Shown here: positions 36,241-47,628 of the stretch, in pieces | How the letters are laid out: every line of letters begins with the position of its first letter | Position numbering within the stretch: the first letter of the stretch is position 1 | NCBI GenBank assembly: GCA_032717465.1 | Contig: CM064681.1 | Location: forward strand, 14,481,510 to 14,545,509 | Direction: 5' to 3' | Origin: Coenobita brevimanus | Taxonomy: Eukaryota; Arthropoda; Malacostraca; Decapoda; Coenobitidae | Length of the DNA: 64,000 nt | The notes under the pieces: generated by a model | Databases searched by the model: none | Told to the model about the DNA's origin: nothing | What the model saw: only the letters and a program-made list of their open reading frames with translations | Translations under genes and position numbers: made by a program

Positions 36241-38032
36241 ATCTTTATACTTTTGTGTGTAAAGCTGAACTTCCAACGCATTGCTTCCTAACACATATAA
36301 CTCTCATACTATTACCTGTGTGAGGAGGAGGTGCGTTGCTGGTTCAGCGATACACACAGACGTATATACATGTCAACATACAGTTTTTACCGTCTTTCTG
36401 TTCCTCTGCCGATTTCATCATGGATGCCTCTATTCTTAAATTTTAAATGAAACATATCCACATTTTTACATATGTTTCAATACACTTTACCGTATGTTCT
36501 GAAGTAGGCTACGTAATAATATGTAAGCTAAAGGTGGTAATAATCTCACTAGATGACTACGGATCCTTCGTCCTTCTGCCACTTTAATTTTACACGTATG
36601 TTCTCTGAAGGCGACCTCGAACTCCTTCAAACTATAATGTAAACATTCTGTTGGCAAAGTTAGTCCGCCAGAGAAATACTCGTTTCTTTCATTTTGTGCT
36701 TTAAAGTGCACAAGCGTCTGCATGATGTGTAAAACTCTCATCAATGAGAAAGTCTACACATTGCTCAAATGTGCAGACCCATGTACTGTAGTACCTGGGG
36801 ATGTACTACTTTACTGCACCTAGACATGTACAGTACGTAAGGGTTCCTTAGGATATATGAGATCACAGGATGGATTACCGTCTTCATCTACGAAAAAAAA
36901 AAAAAAGAAAAGTATATGATGATGATTGCAGTTCCAGTGTCAACGAATTCAGACGTACTTGGACTATGTGACTGATGCGATGTGTAAGGAATGTTTTGGT
37001 TAGAACCTGGTGGCATCAAATACAGTTCATACTAATAATCCCAACAGCATGTTAAAATACATCAAAGTAATTGCCTACCTGTGTATACACATATAAATAC
37101 CTTTCCACTTCAGATAATGCACGATTAAGTTAGCCTATACATATTCTTCGCCAACATATTCATATTTACTGGAATTACGTGTATAATATGAGCTTATTAT
37201 AAATAAATTTGACAGTTATACAACGTAACATCGTGGTTGGGTTGTAGTGCCTATATATCTTTTATTGTGTCTGTACAGATATATCGGCATACACAATTTT
37301 TATGGGACTAATCTCTATAATATTCATTACAACTAGCCCTTCAACAAACCATGCAGTGCTATCTGGAAATGTGGTAGTCCTCCTATGTTCATTTCCAGGA
37401 GAGTTAGACCATGCATTGTTGGCTCCACCTGGTTACCCTACTTCTGTCCTCTTCCCTGGGAGTATGACCATCAGGGTGGAAGGAATGGATGCAACTATGT
37501 GTTTTTATTACTTTGGGATCATTATGACATACCCAACCAATAGTATTGCTGTATGTGTGCAGTATGGACAGCGTCAGGGTGAGGAGAGTGAATTTATAAA
37601 AGACAGTGCACAAACATTATCCTCGCCATTATCACTACGACAAGGGAGACATCCAGGTTCATAGAGGGGCTGCTCTGTAGTATAATGACATCACATTTTC
37701 GCTGCCATTCGTACATATGACTACATGCCATAACGTATTATGTATTATATCACGCTATAAACATCTGCTCGTCCTACCAAAGGAAACATTCGTCAAACAC
37801 TTGTGCCCATTTCACAGAAATAGTCGTTGCCATTAAACTGCATGCATTACATATCAAACGCTAAAAGGTACGAGAAATAGATGAAAATCTACCATACACT
37901 GCTAGAGTCAAATGATGATGTACAACAGTACCTGTATGGACGAAGAGGGGGTTAACTCACCCTCTTCAGGCCCACAGTGGGGGGCGGAGGGGCGTTGGTT
38001 ACAAGATTGTGACAACGTGAGTTAACTTTTAC
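36241..38032. other. No gene recognised
   Basis: Unique-looking AT-rich sequence. The 120-codon frame at 37302-37664 shows no known domain and could be chance. A perfect 8-bp stem hairpin (GAAGAGGG...CCCTCTTC) is at 37939-37964. Confidence 0.5.
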
Positions 38033-38305
38033 CTGGTCGTGGTGTAGTGGTATGCTACCTGTCTCTCACCTGAGAGTCCCGGGTTCGATTCCCGGCATAT
38101 TGGTAATTTCTCTGATGGTTTTTCCTGTGTAAAAATACAGGTTCTCTCTTCATTCTGAACTGTATGGACGTTGATGGTGGGGCAATCTTCAGCAGTTGTA
38201 GCAGAATGTACTGGTGGATCATTGATAGCCGTATCCCCTGCGGAGGAGGGGCCAATTAATACAAACAATACCGTTACCCCTAATACGTAAGGGTAACAGC
38301 AGGTA
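38033..38305 (+). mobile_element. tRNA-derived SINE
   Basis: The head contains a perfect Pol III A-box TGGTGTAGTGG (38040-38050), a perfect B-box GGTTCGATTCC (38092-38102) and a perfect 5-bp T-arm (CCGGG/CCCGG). The anticodon loop reads CTCTCAC as in tRNA-Glu(CTC). The anticodon stem and acceptor stem do not pair, so this is not a working tRNA. A body of about 190 bp follows and ends where a LINE alpha tail begins. I cannot name the SINE family; the one copy here does not fix its length. Confidence 0.65.
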
Positions 38306-38315
38306 ATATGTGAAA

Positions 38316-39175
38316 CATTTATCTCTTTATCTATTGCTAGACGCCTTAATCCCGTAAGGGATAGCCACAAACAAATCGCCTCCACGTCGCCCTGTCCCCC
38401 GCCAGTTCACTGCCCTGCCCCAGCTCACACACCCCTCTCTCATATACCTCCCCACTCTATCCCTCCATCTCATCCTTGGCGTCCCCATCACTCTCCCCCC
38501 CTCCACCTCACTCACATACACTGTCCTCGCCAGTCTCTCGCTCTCCATGCTCTCCACATGGCCAAACCGCCTAAATATATTTCTCTTAACGTTTTCTATC
38601 ACACCCACATCCACATCACAACGCTATATCACTTTCTCATTTGTCAGTCTGTCTCTCCAGGTGACTCCACATGGACGTCTTAAATAAATCATTTCCACTG
38701 CTCTCACTCTTCACTTGTGTCCCTCTATCAAGGTCCAAGCTTCACTTCCATACGGTAGAGTTGGCATCGCAATACTGTCATGCTGCGACTTTTATATTTC
38801 CATGATCATTTCTCTTTTTCTTATCACTGACTTCAAATAACCAGCAACATTTCTTCCTTGTTGTACCCTTTCAAGTAGCCTACTTCACCCTCTAAACTTC
38901 CATCCTTACTCATCTCACTACGCAAGTACTTAAACGCACTCACATTTTCCATTTCCTCATCATCCTACCTCACTGTACATTCAGTGACTTCATTTCTCTC
39001 GAAGACCATAGCTTCACTCTTCCCTACATTCACCTTTAGATTCTGTTTCTTACACACACTTCCACACTCATTCACCGAGCCTTGCAGCTCCCTTTCGTCT
39101 CCATTTAACAACACAGTATCTGCAAACAACAATATGGGGAGTTTCCAGACAATGCCCTCTCTCATTAGGGCCGCT
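38316..39175 (-). mobile_element. LINE alpha 3' fragment
   Basis: Minus-strand pieces include KLPILLFADTVLLNGDERELQ (the FADD box shortened by one codon), LKVNVGKSEAMVFERNEVTE (39165-38965), and DVGVIENVKRNIFRRFGHVE with GRVMGTPRMRWRDRVGRYM (38614-38327). The 3' end GGGATTAAGGCGTC and an ATAGATAAAGAGATAAAT tail are retained. It is 5' truncated near 39175 and broken by frameshifts. Confidence 0.78.
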
Positions 39176-40009
39176 CAAAACATTTATCCATATAAAAATT
39201 CCACAGATGTTTGGGGTGTAGCTTTACACTTCCTGTCACACAGTTATGTAGGTCATTTGTGAAAAAAAAGCATCCTTACATCATAGGTTATACGTTAGAA
39301 ACATATCAGCTATACTTTTCACCTCACCACGTTCGTCTGTATGATTTATTAGAGTGCATGTCATGCAGTCATGGCCATCAGTATCACGTAGATGAAGTAA
39401 TGTTATTTATTAATTGGCTGCGTCTGAGTAAGCTGAATTCAAGGGTCTTTATGTGGATCAATATCACTGTTATCCACATTATTCTAGAATGGGATAGTGA
39501 AACCCATTGGTAGGGTACAGTGATATGCCGATATATTACTTCTCAGATCAGTAAATAGGTGGGCAATGCTACTGATATACTTGGAATATTAATGATATTC
39601 TACGACATGAAATTATGATTTATGGAAGGGGTCAATTTACTGTACTGTAGGTAAGTTATATATACGTTATTGATATTCATGCTCTGTATAAATGCACACA
39701 TAAAATGCTACAAATATCATTTAAACAAGTAAATATTCTGTCTGGGTTTGCAACACATGCCTATTATTGGAGGTAGGGGGACAGCTGCAGGAACGAGTCT
39801 GCCGCCGACCGAGTAATATTCTTCATGGAGATTATTCCTGCAGACAACGTGTGGCTCTTGAGTTGCTGCTAGAATTTTGTCTTCAGGTATGCGATGTTGA
39901 GGGACCGAAGTTATTCAGTACACCTCGAATAAGAAGGCTGTATTGGGAGATGATTTATGCGTATTAGGGTATATCTATCTATCTGTCTACCTAGCAGTCT
40001 ATCTCTATA

Positions 40010-40059
<50 letters not shown>

Positions 40060-40590
40060 TACCTCATACCTCGTGTGCTTTAAGGAAGTTTGTATTCCAT
40101 TACATGGTTCCTACCTGCACGTAATCGGTATAATATCTTTCATTAACAGATGGCTAGAGCTTCAATATTCATTCTCACACGATCATCAATATTATCATTA
40201 TGAGTATATTGTCAATAATACAGATCGCTTGAGGGAAGATAATATCCTACGTTGCGAATGTGTGTGTGTAGGGGGGGGGGGCTATGTTGGAGTGTCGGAG
40301 GGGGGGCGGTTAGTAGATATGGATGGGGGTTGGGCAAAGCTTGATGCAGAACTCTGCAAAACGGTAGCATGATTTTTTGTGCATTCATAGGTATGAACTC
40401 TTGATAACTCATTGCCAAACTCTCAAAATTTATCACCAAATCCATATTACCGAAATGATTCCATGAAAGTATGTATGTCAGATACATAATACTTATACCG
40501 TATGTTGCCATCATAGTTCATTTATTATAAATATTCACTGGTCTGCCGAAAATAAGGGGCATACGCCCTCACGCCCCTTCCTGCCCATAA
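39176..40590. other. No gene recognised; (CT)n at ~40008-40058
   Basis: AT-rich sequence with one (CT)n run and a short poly-G at about 40270. The open frames seen have no recognisable domain. Confidence 0.5.
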
Positions 40591-40599
40591 TCCGTGCCT

Positions 40600-40600
40600 G

Positions 40601-40662
<62 letters not shown>
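40600..40662. repeat. (GT)n microsatellite
   Basis: About 30 GT units. Reading through it creates antisense His-Thr-rich and sense Cys-Val-rich frames that are not genes. Confidence 0.95.
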
Positions 40663-40665
<3 letters not shown>

Positions 40666-40924
40666 TGCGTGAGTGCATGTGTGTACAATAATGTGTGCAT
40701 GTATGTGTCCAACTGTCCATGCGTGGGTGTGTGCGTAAACGCGCACCCAAAGCAACCTAGTGGGCCTATTACCACCAAAAGTAGAACACAGGACAAACTG
40801 AAGCAGCACATGAATGTCCTCCGTCCTTTTGAGCTTAAGCCTTCCGAAATTCGTATGTGCGCTACAGTGGTAACCTATGAACTTGTATATGACAAAGATG
40901 TGACCAGGGAAAGGAAAACTCAGG

Positions 40925-41155
40925 CACTATCACTTTTCCTTATCTATGCATATGTGGCAGATATGGCCACATTAGCATGTGATTTAGAACCGACACATCC
41001 CTTCACCCACGCATATGTGGTAGAGACGTGGTCAGGCTAACGTTCGCACTAGCAGATACATTTCATTCACCCACACATATGTTGTTGAGATGTGGACAAG
41101 GTAGCGTTTACTCTGGCACTGACACATCCCCTCACTCACAGATATGTGATAGGTT
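40925..41155. repeat. ~64-bp minisatellite, four diverged units
   Basis: The motif CACATCCCYTCACYCACR-CATATGTGGTAGAGA recurs with its CATATG core at about 40949, 41012, 41076 and 41141, spacing 63-65 bp. Units are about 70-80 percent alike by eye. Confidence 0.6.
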
Positions 41156-41831
41156 ACAGAGGAGAAATATTTGATATGAATACTAATCTGGGCAGACAAA
41201 CAACTGCATTTCAAACTTTGGTATCACAGTCCACGACGGAGATTGCAGCCTCCGAATTCAGCAGTATCTGCACAGTTATCGGATATTAAAATTAGTTTAT
41301 CGTGAAAGACAATCATAAGCGATGAAATTCGGGGGTTGTGACGATAGAGGGAGTATTTGCATTACAATGCAACTTGAGCAGTGATACGTAACCAAGCTAC
41401 TGTAAAAAGTCTTCTTGTACCGCATGATCATTATAGCGCGAACAGTGAAATGCTAAAATTTCGTGTTAATTAGCTGTTATATTACCCTTTGTTTTTATGC
41501 ATGCAATAACGGGAGTGAAGGGGACGGGTTATGCCTTTACTTGGTATTCTGTTCGTAGTCGGTATGAAAGGGAAAACGACCTGTCATCATCACCATACAA
41601 AAACCCCGTTACAGCAGCACATAATGATCACAGAAGGTCTGTACCACAGTCTAAGTATACACAGTCGTTCCACTCTTGCTTCAGTTTTGGAGAAGCTTGC
41701 GCATGAAGTCGCGTGGTCCCGCAACTGTCAGTTGGCTCAGGGCAGTGGCAGGGCATCACAGATGTGTCTCCCCTCATTCTCTTCTCACTCGTGTGGGAAG
41801 CTGAGATATGTGGCATTTCAAAACATGCCAG
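41156..41831. other. No gene recognised
   Basis: No domain-bearing frame or repeat boundary was seen. The open frames near 41497-41836 overlap in two phases and look like chance. Confidence 0.45.
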
Positions 41832-42127
41832 TTTAAATATGGAATAATTTCGTAAGCTAAGGAGGTCAAAATTACCTTTAAAAGTTTACCTTACTCAAAG
41901 AAAATTAAAAATTATAAAGTTTTATAAAACAATGAGTGACGTTTGAAGTAAATTATCCAACTGCAATGTACACCTACATCCACTTGTTGCCCTATAATAC
42001 ATGCCTGCATTTACTTCAAACGTCACTCATTGTTTTAAGAAACTTTATTATCGATTTTCACTGATAACGGTAAAATTTTATAGCTAACTTTGACCTCTTT
42101 AAATTCCGAAATTATTCCACATCTAAA
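41832..42127. mobile_element. Fold-back MITE
   Basis: Two arms of about 120 bp are inverted around a ~50-bp centre. The outer ends are TTTAAATATGGAATAATTTCG and CGAAATTATTCCACATCTAAA. The inner ends share a perfect 28-bp inverted match, AAAACAATGAGTGACGTTTG continuing into AAGTAAAT. There is no coding capacity. No clear target duplication was found, so the superfamily is open. Confidence 0.75.
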
Positions 42128-42920
42128 TTGGCTGCTTATATTGCAAGCAATTTACAAATATAACTACCGGTATATATGTGTTAAAATAAGACGAGTTTTA
42201 GATTCACCACGCTGCTCAGTGTTACATTAACCAATTAGCAGCCTTAATTCAAACGTTTCTTGGCTCCAGCCATTAGAGTTGAGTGAACAGGGTATACTTG
42301 TCACACTTGAGTTATCCCTTTACTTCTCGTTTTCTATTATGGGAGACCTTGTGACATTTTACTCCTGCATGTGGGGATGAGTGACTATTACTTTGACTGT
42401 GGTCTGTACTACGGTAATTATTGAGGTGTAAAGTTCAGTTGATGTGGTGAACGAATGACAGGCAAACCAGGTGGGTAGCATTTCCTTGAAAGCGGGTTAT
42501 AGTGGAATAGGGATATTAATCTTCTTTCTGACATGGCGGTTCTGGGAATGTAGTATGGGAATGGAATATGTGGCAAGGATGGCATTGTGGTCGGAGATAA
42601 GAGTAGGAACAATGTTAACAAAAATATGAAACATGAGTAAAATAAGATTAGTTACCCTATTTTTTTTTTTTTTCTGTGAATCTTCATTCAAAGAAAACTT
42701 TGATGGGTAAGCTCTTTTTTAATTTATTCAGTTTAATGGCTCAACATTTTTTCCATTTGCTGCATTGCAGAATAAAAAGATGATCTTGCTGTAAGTGCTT
42801 TTCATAATGTTTTTTTTTGTCACTAGCACTATGTTCTAGTGATGATCTCTCATTACAGCTCAGTAGGCTATTCAGGATGTAGAGATGGCAGATTTATTCC
42901 TAGTTAAAGTGAAAAGAGTA
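42128..42920. other. No gene recognised
   Basis: AT-rich, with a T-run at about 42658-42675. Nothing coding was recognised. Confidence 0.45.
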
Positions 42921-43699
42921 ACTTATTCTGGGTGCGACGAAACACCAAATCAGCGGTCATGTATCGAATCGGCTCCGAATCGACACATTTAATTGGGAAA
43001 TATTATAATTTGTGTCACCATATAGGTTCATACGCACTGACAGTAATTTCCTGAACTCCAGTAAAAATTTTGCGTTTAATTTCACTACTGATACGAAATA
43101 AGGATCAGAACAAAATACTCTAAAGTTAGCATAAATATTTTGCCTTTAGCTCAACAACTCTCCTTCTGGTTTGTATAACTACCGATTTAACATGCAAAAA
43201 CATTTATTTTCACTGTAAATCAATATTTATGTAAAACAGGAGTCTGTCAAGGTGTGTTGGCGACATTGAGCTCTATATTATGAAAGAGCTATCTCCACAG
43301 CGAGCGTGCGACTTTGGCCACCATAATGAAACACTGCACTCGTCGTCTCCCTCATGGTAATGAAATTGGAACACTGTTCTTAGCTCGATGTCTTTGTTTC
43401 ATAAGCTGCGCAGTTTGCTATGACACTTTATTTTCCGGATTCATCAGCTGATTTCAAAAGGCTCGGGCATCAGGTGTGGTGCAAAAACATCATTAGTGCC
43501 GCCCTTGGCTCCCAGCGGCGGGCACACAAACTACACGGCGCTATCCATGAGAATGCCCCTCCATATGATAGAGCTCAGTGGTTGGCGATCCAAGGGGATA
43601 TACCCGCATACCTCTGCTTGTTTTTGCTCTGAATCCATTTTTTTTTTTTTTTATCAACAGTTAAATGAAGAACTTTTTTTTTTTTTTTTTACAGAATTC

Positions 43700-43708
43700 A
43701 AGATATGG

Positions 43709-43780
<72 letters not shown>

Positions 43781-43804
43781 TATACATATATATATATCTA
43801 TCTA

Positions 43805-43843
<39 letters not shown>

Positions 43844-43844
43844 A

Positions 43845-43886
<42 letters not shown>

Positions 43887-43890
43887 TAGA
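43700..43890. repeat. (TA)n/(TATC)n compound microsatellite
   Basis: About 180 bp of TA with TATC interruptions, directly left of the inner hAT-like element. Confidence 0.95.
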
Positions 43891-44134
43891 TCAGTGTTGT
43901 AGTCAAGACAAGACCAGGCACCTCGAGACCAATACCAAGACCAAGACCAGACCCTCCGAGACCAAGACCAAGACCGAGACCAAGAATTTATGTTTCTGCA
44001 GAATGAATGACAAGTAGCTGCAGCCTGGAGGTGCTGCACTACTTGTCAGTTTTCATGGGCATCTCAGCCCCTCGAGTGAGTGCACTGTAGTCGAGGCGCA
44101 TAACTCAGGTTGTCATTAATATCCTGGGAACCTA

Positions 44135-44305
44135 CCATTCAAAAGTGCTTCTGATTTCGTATCATATTATACACAAATCATATTATTATGCAGGAATATA
44201 TCATACACGAATATTATTATACACAAACATATTATACACGAACATATTATACACGAATCACATGCGTCTCATATTATACACGAAATCAGATGCCCTTTTG
44301 AATGG
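44135..44305. mobile_element. 171-bp mariner-like MITE
   Basis: CCATTCAAAAGTGCTTCTGATTTCGT and its near-exact inverted copy ACGAAATCAGATGCCCTTTTGAATGG enclose short tandem ATTATACACGAA-type repeats. TA flanks both ends (44133-44134 and 44306-44307). Size, TA flanks and lack of coding fit a Tc1/mariner MITE. It is nested in the inner hAT-like element. Confidence 0.72.
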
Positions 44306-45042
44306 TAGATCTTCAGAGCACGATAATAACAACCTCAGAGTTGCATGCCGCGACTATACTGCCCCAAACACCCATTTGCAGATTATGTATCGATGTGATA
44401 CTCAACACCTTTGAAATGAATTTTAGTTGATTATCACACATGAGTTCAATGAGGTTGAGGAGTTTCTGGGAAGACAATTACTAAGAAGAATGAGAGAAGA
44501 GGGCAGTGGGGATAACTGCTGGGACCAAAACTCGAGTATGGAGGGACCAGGGCCCACACCAGGATTGTGACAATTTTGCTTCTTTTCTGGCCCATGTCAA
44601 ACGTTTTCCAGGCACTCCAGGGCATGCTACAGCCCTGCACACTTATGTTACGGCTTTTGATAGCGTTTTTTTTAAGTTTTAAAACTTTTGAAAGTACGGT
44701 TTTGAAGTTATAATATATGGTGTTGCATACTTTGTCAGTGCCATTGTACTCATGGATAGCTGTATCTTCCTCATGTGAAAGCTGGTTGTCGGAAGACTAA
44801 TTTTTGCACTTCTCTCCGAGCTTTACCCATGCCCAATCGTTCCATACACATTTTCATCTTTCGTTTCTTGTGAACAGTCGAGGGGGACTACCTATTTTTC
44901 AGGATAATTAAACAAGAGACCGAAAGGGTTTCAGGATAGAGAGGTGGGAAGAAAAATTTTTTCATAAATATACAGTACAATATATATTTTATTTCCATAA
45001 TGCTCCAAATACTTCTTACGGTCATACCCACTATTTGTTTAA

Positions 45043-45809
45043 CCCGTTGCATCCCATTGGCATATATATACGTCCAAACATTTTGTCACTGTGACTCCCG
45101 TTGATGTATATAAATGCGCCGCAATTGCAAGGTCTGTTATTTTGCAAATTTTTCAAATTTTGCGCCTGATTTTTGGTACGTATACATGGGACACCTTCCT
45201 CGACAAGATGCCAGGCAAGGACAATGTCTTACCCCACATGACCTCCCCCCCCCTGCATGTCATTGTCTCGGCAATTCATTTGTTACCAGTGACCTGGCCA
45301 GTAAAGACATGTCGTGCCACAGTACGAAATTCAAGGCCTGAGTGATTCCCCAATCGATGACAATGTGGAGGACAAAGTTTATGTAGTGTTAGAGGAAGAA
45401 ACAGTCAGAAATCATGATCAGGTAATGTCACCAAAAAGGGTCAGGTATATAGATGTGTTTGGTGAGTGAAACAATGCTTATATTGCCGATATTACTGTGT
45501 GAAAACCAATATACTCTTTACCACATATAAATTCGTAACAAATAAATAAATGAATACCGGTTATGAGTGGTGTGGAATAGTCACCCTCGCATAGAACTCG
45601 TTTTCTTTGGAGCCAGCCTGATAGAACACCCAGTAAGATAAGGGGTACTGCTACCTATATCCAGTATTTTAAACCTCAGGTGAGTGATTTCTCTATGAAT
45701 TTTCGATGTTTCTCACCAAAAGTGGAGGTTTGAGCCAAAATTTTCTTTTTCCAAAATTGTTCGGGACTGGGGGGAGTCAGTGGTGAAAAATCGGTTGGGA
45801 CGGGGCGGG
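45043..45809. mobile_element. Possible piggyBac-type MITE
   Basis: TTAA precedes CCCGTTGCATCCCATTGG at the left, and the right end reads GGGACGGGGCGGG before TTAA, i.e. CCCGCCCCGTCCCA when inverted. TTAA flanks with CCC/GGG ends match piggyBac rules, but the inverted match is only about 11 of 18 bases. There is no transposase inside. Confidence 0.35.
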
Positions 45810-46915
45810 TTAAGAGAACAGTTTTCACTAACTTTCCCTCTTGAAAGGGGTCCCTCATTCGAGTCTGGTTACTGCCCTTCTTGCTACTAAAGATGTTTTA
45901 TCGGTCCCCAGGTGGCCCCCCCCACTTTAGTGGGGCTAGAAACACCACTGGGCCACATGACCATGGCCCCCTGCTCATAGGTGAATAAGTTGTATGAAAT
46001 ATGAGGGTGGCTGTGAAACACTAGAAAATATTCTGATTTCTTTTAAAAAGGTCACAGAAGTCGCTGCAGGCCTCCGTGATAGCCATTTGGAAGCTCTGAA
46101 GGATCATAACTCAAAAGGTTGGAAGCCACTGATGTCTGACTTGGCCCCCATCGCTCCAAAATCCTGGCTATGCCCCTGTAAGGGAGGAAATATATTTACA
46201 AAATTTAATGTATATGTGAACAACAGAACATCTAGGTAAAATATTTCTTCTTTCATTGCTTCATTGGCACGAAGAAACAAACATAGGAAAATAGACATTT
46301 TTGTGGTTACGTTTTCTGAGCGAACTAGCTAAACCTGTGGTGTACATGCATGAAGGGTATGGGGATTGCATACACCATACGCATAATTATATGAAATACA
46401 CGGAGGTGAACAGAGCTGCAAACATGTGTAAGTGCAGAGATTGTCACTGCGAGAATGGCCATGTCATGCATGCTCTCCCAACTCCCACACACTCTATCGG
46501 CGCTCACAGGCCTCAGCTCATGCATCATCACCATAGCGCTAGCCAGGAGGTATCTATAAGCAGGACTATGCTGTATGGCACACCGTGAATGGAATCAGCC
46601 ATGATTTTTCTCCATGTATGATCATAAATTCCGACCTCCCCATGCCGTGATGCACTTCATAATGCTGGACTCGACCTGGTCTCGAGCCAAAACTCCAAGA
46701 CCAGAAGCTTCGAGACCAAGATCAAGACTAAGACCATGTCAAGTGAGAACAAGATCAAGACCAAGACCACATCAAACTGGTCTCAAGACTGGTCTCAAGA
46801 CTGAGACTGGTCTCAAGACCAAGACCGGTCTCAAGACCTACAACACTGATTCCTATTAAAAGTGCTGGTTCAGTAAATGACCGCCGATTCGGTATTTCGT
46901 CGCACTGACTTATTT

Positions 46916-47620
46916 GAGTATCTGCCAGAGCTATCTTGCCCTATTCCAAGCATTAGGGCCCAAGGTTAGGCTACCGTAACCCAGAATATTTAAGGATGGG
47001 AGACTGATCTACGCCTCTCTTGTTAGGTAAAGTAAATGTGCAATAATGAAAAAAAAAAAAAAAGACCATATGTATAATTTAAACCCTTCGCATGCAGATA
47101 AGTTTCATAAGTTATCTGGGCTATGACGCACAGACTTTTCTCCCCTCCCTCCCTGGCCACCGCGTGCTCCAAAAATGTGTATGTTCGGCTTATTTTCACC
47201 ACCTAAACATATTTATGTTGCCACAATAGCCACATATTCCTATTTGTCGATGTTTATTCTACACGATTTAAAAAAAAAAAAAACATCAAAAAACACACTA
47301 TACGTACGTTAGAGCCTTTGGAATAAACATTCGGGATCATAGATTTCACATCCCAACGTCATAAGTCGAATATTTACTAATCAATCTCTACATGTTATAC
47401 AATCAATCGAAAGAGAATTTTATTAGCTTTCGAATGGGGGTGGGTCCCTGTTTGATACGAGGTATGGTTTTCGAGTAATAAGCGAAAAAGTAAAACCCAT
47501 TTTTGACAGAAAACAACTTTTTTATTCGGGGAGGGTTTGCAAAGACATTTCCTGGCACCGTTATATTTTTATTTCATCATCCTATGCACAATTTCATTCT
47601 CTTTCATCTCAGTAAAGAAC
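46916..47620. other. No gene; possible piggyBac-like terminus at 47081
   Basis: TTTAAACCCTTCGCATGC at about 47075 is followed by an inverted pair CAGATAA...TTATCTG. It resembles a piggyBac end and could be the 3' end of the piggyBac whose gene lies at 49508-58883; the link is unproven. Poly-A runs are at about 47048 and 47270. Confidence 0.3.
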
Positions 47621-47628
47621 GGTGATCC

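Larger units (their letters stand above)
43892..46848. mobile_element. hAT-like element (inner) with CAGTGTTGTAG ends
   Basis: CAGTGTTGTAGTCAAGAC at the left is mirrored by TCAAGACCTACAACACTG at the right. Both subterminal zones carry many AGACCAAGACC-type repeats (about 43905-43985 and 46660-46835), in mirror orientation near the right end as GGTCTCAAGAC. Such ends and subterminal arrays are typical of non-autonomous hAT elements. No transposase frame was found. An 8-bp duplication is not evident; the left flank is a microsatellite that may have changed. Confidence 0.6.
42929..46907. mobile_element. Non-autonomous hAT-like element (outer), split by nested insertions
   Basis: The left end GTGCGACGAAACACCAAATC and the right end (minus strand CAGTGCGACGAAATACCGAATC) are inverted over about 30 bp including GCGGTCAT. 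Flanking 8-bp sequences ACTTATTC (42921-42928) and ACTTATTT (46908-46915) look like a target duplication with one change. Eight-base duplications and CAGTG-type ends fit hAT. Most of the interval is later insertions; no transposase is present. Confidence 0.65.

Noticed and set aside
37302..37664. 120-codon frame as a host gene
   Set aside because: No start context, domain, intron signals or homologue could be recognised; chance is likely at this length.
38033..38105. Functional tRNA-Glu gene
   Set aside because: A and B boxes are perfect, but the anticodon and acceptor stems do not pair.
40525..41040. Frames rich in Cys-Val or His-Thr
   Set aside because: They are translations of a (GT)n microsatellite in several phases and on both strands.
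43665..43902. Ile-Tyr-rich small proteins
   Set aside because: They are translations of (TA)n and (TATC)n repeats.
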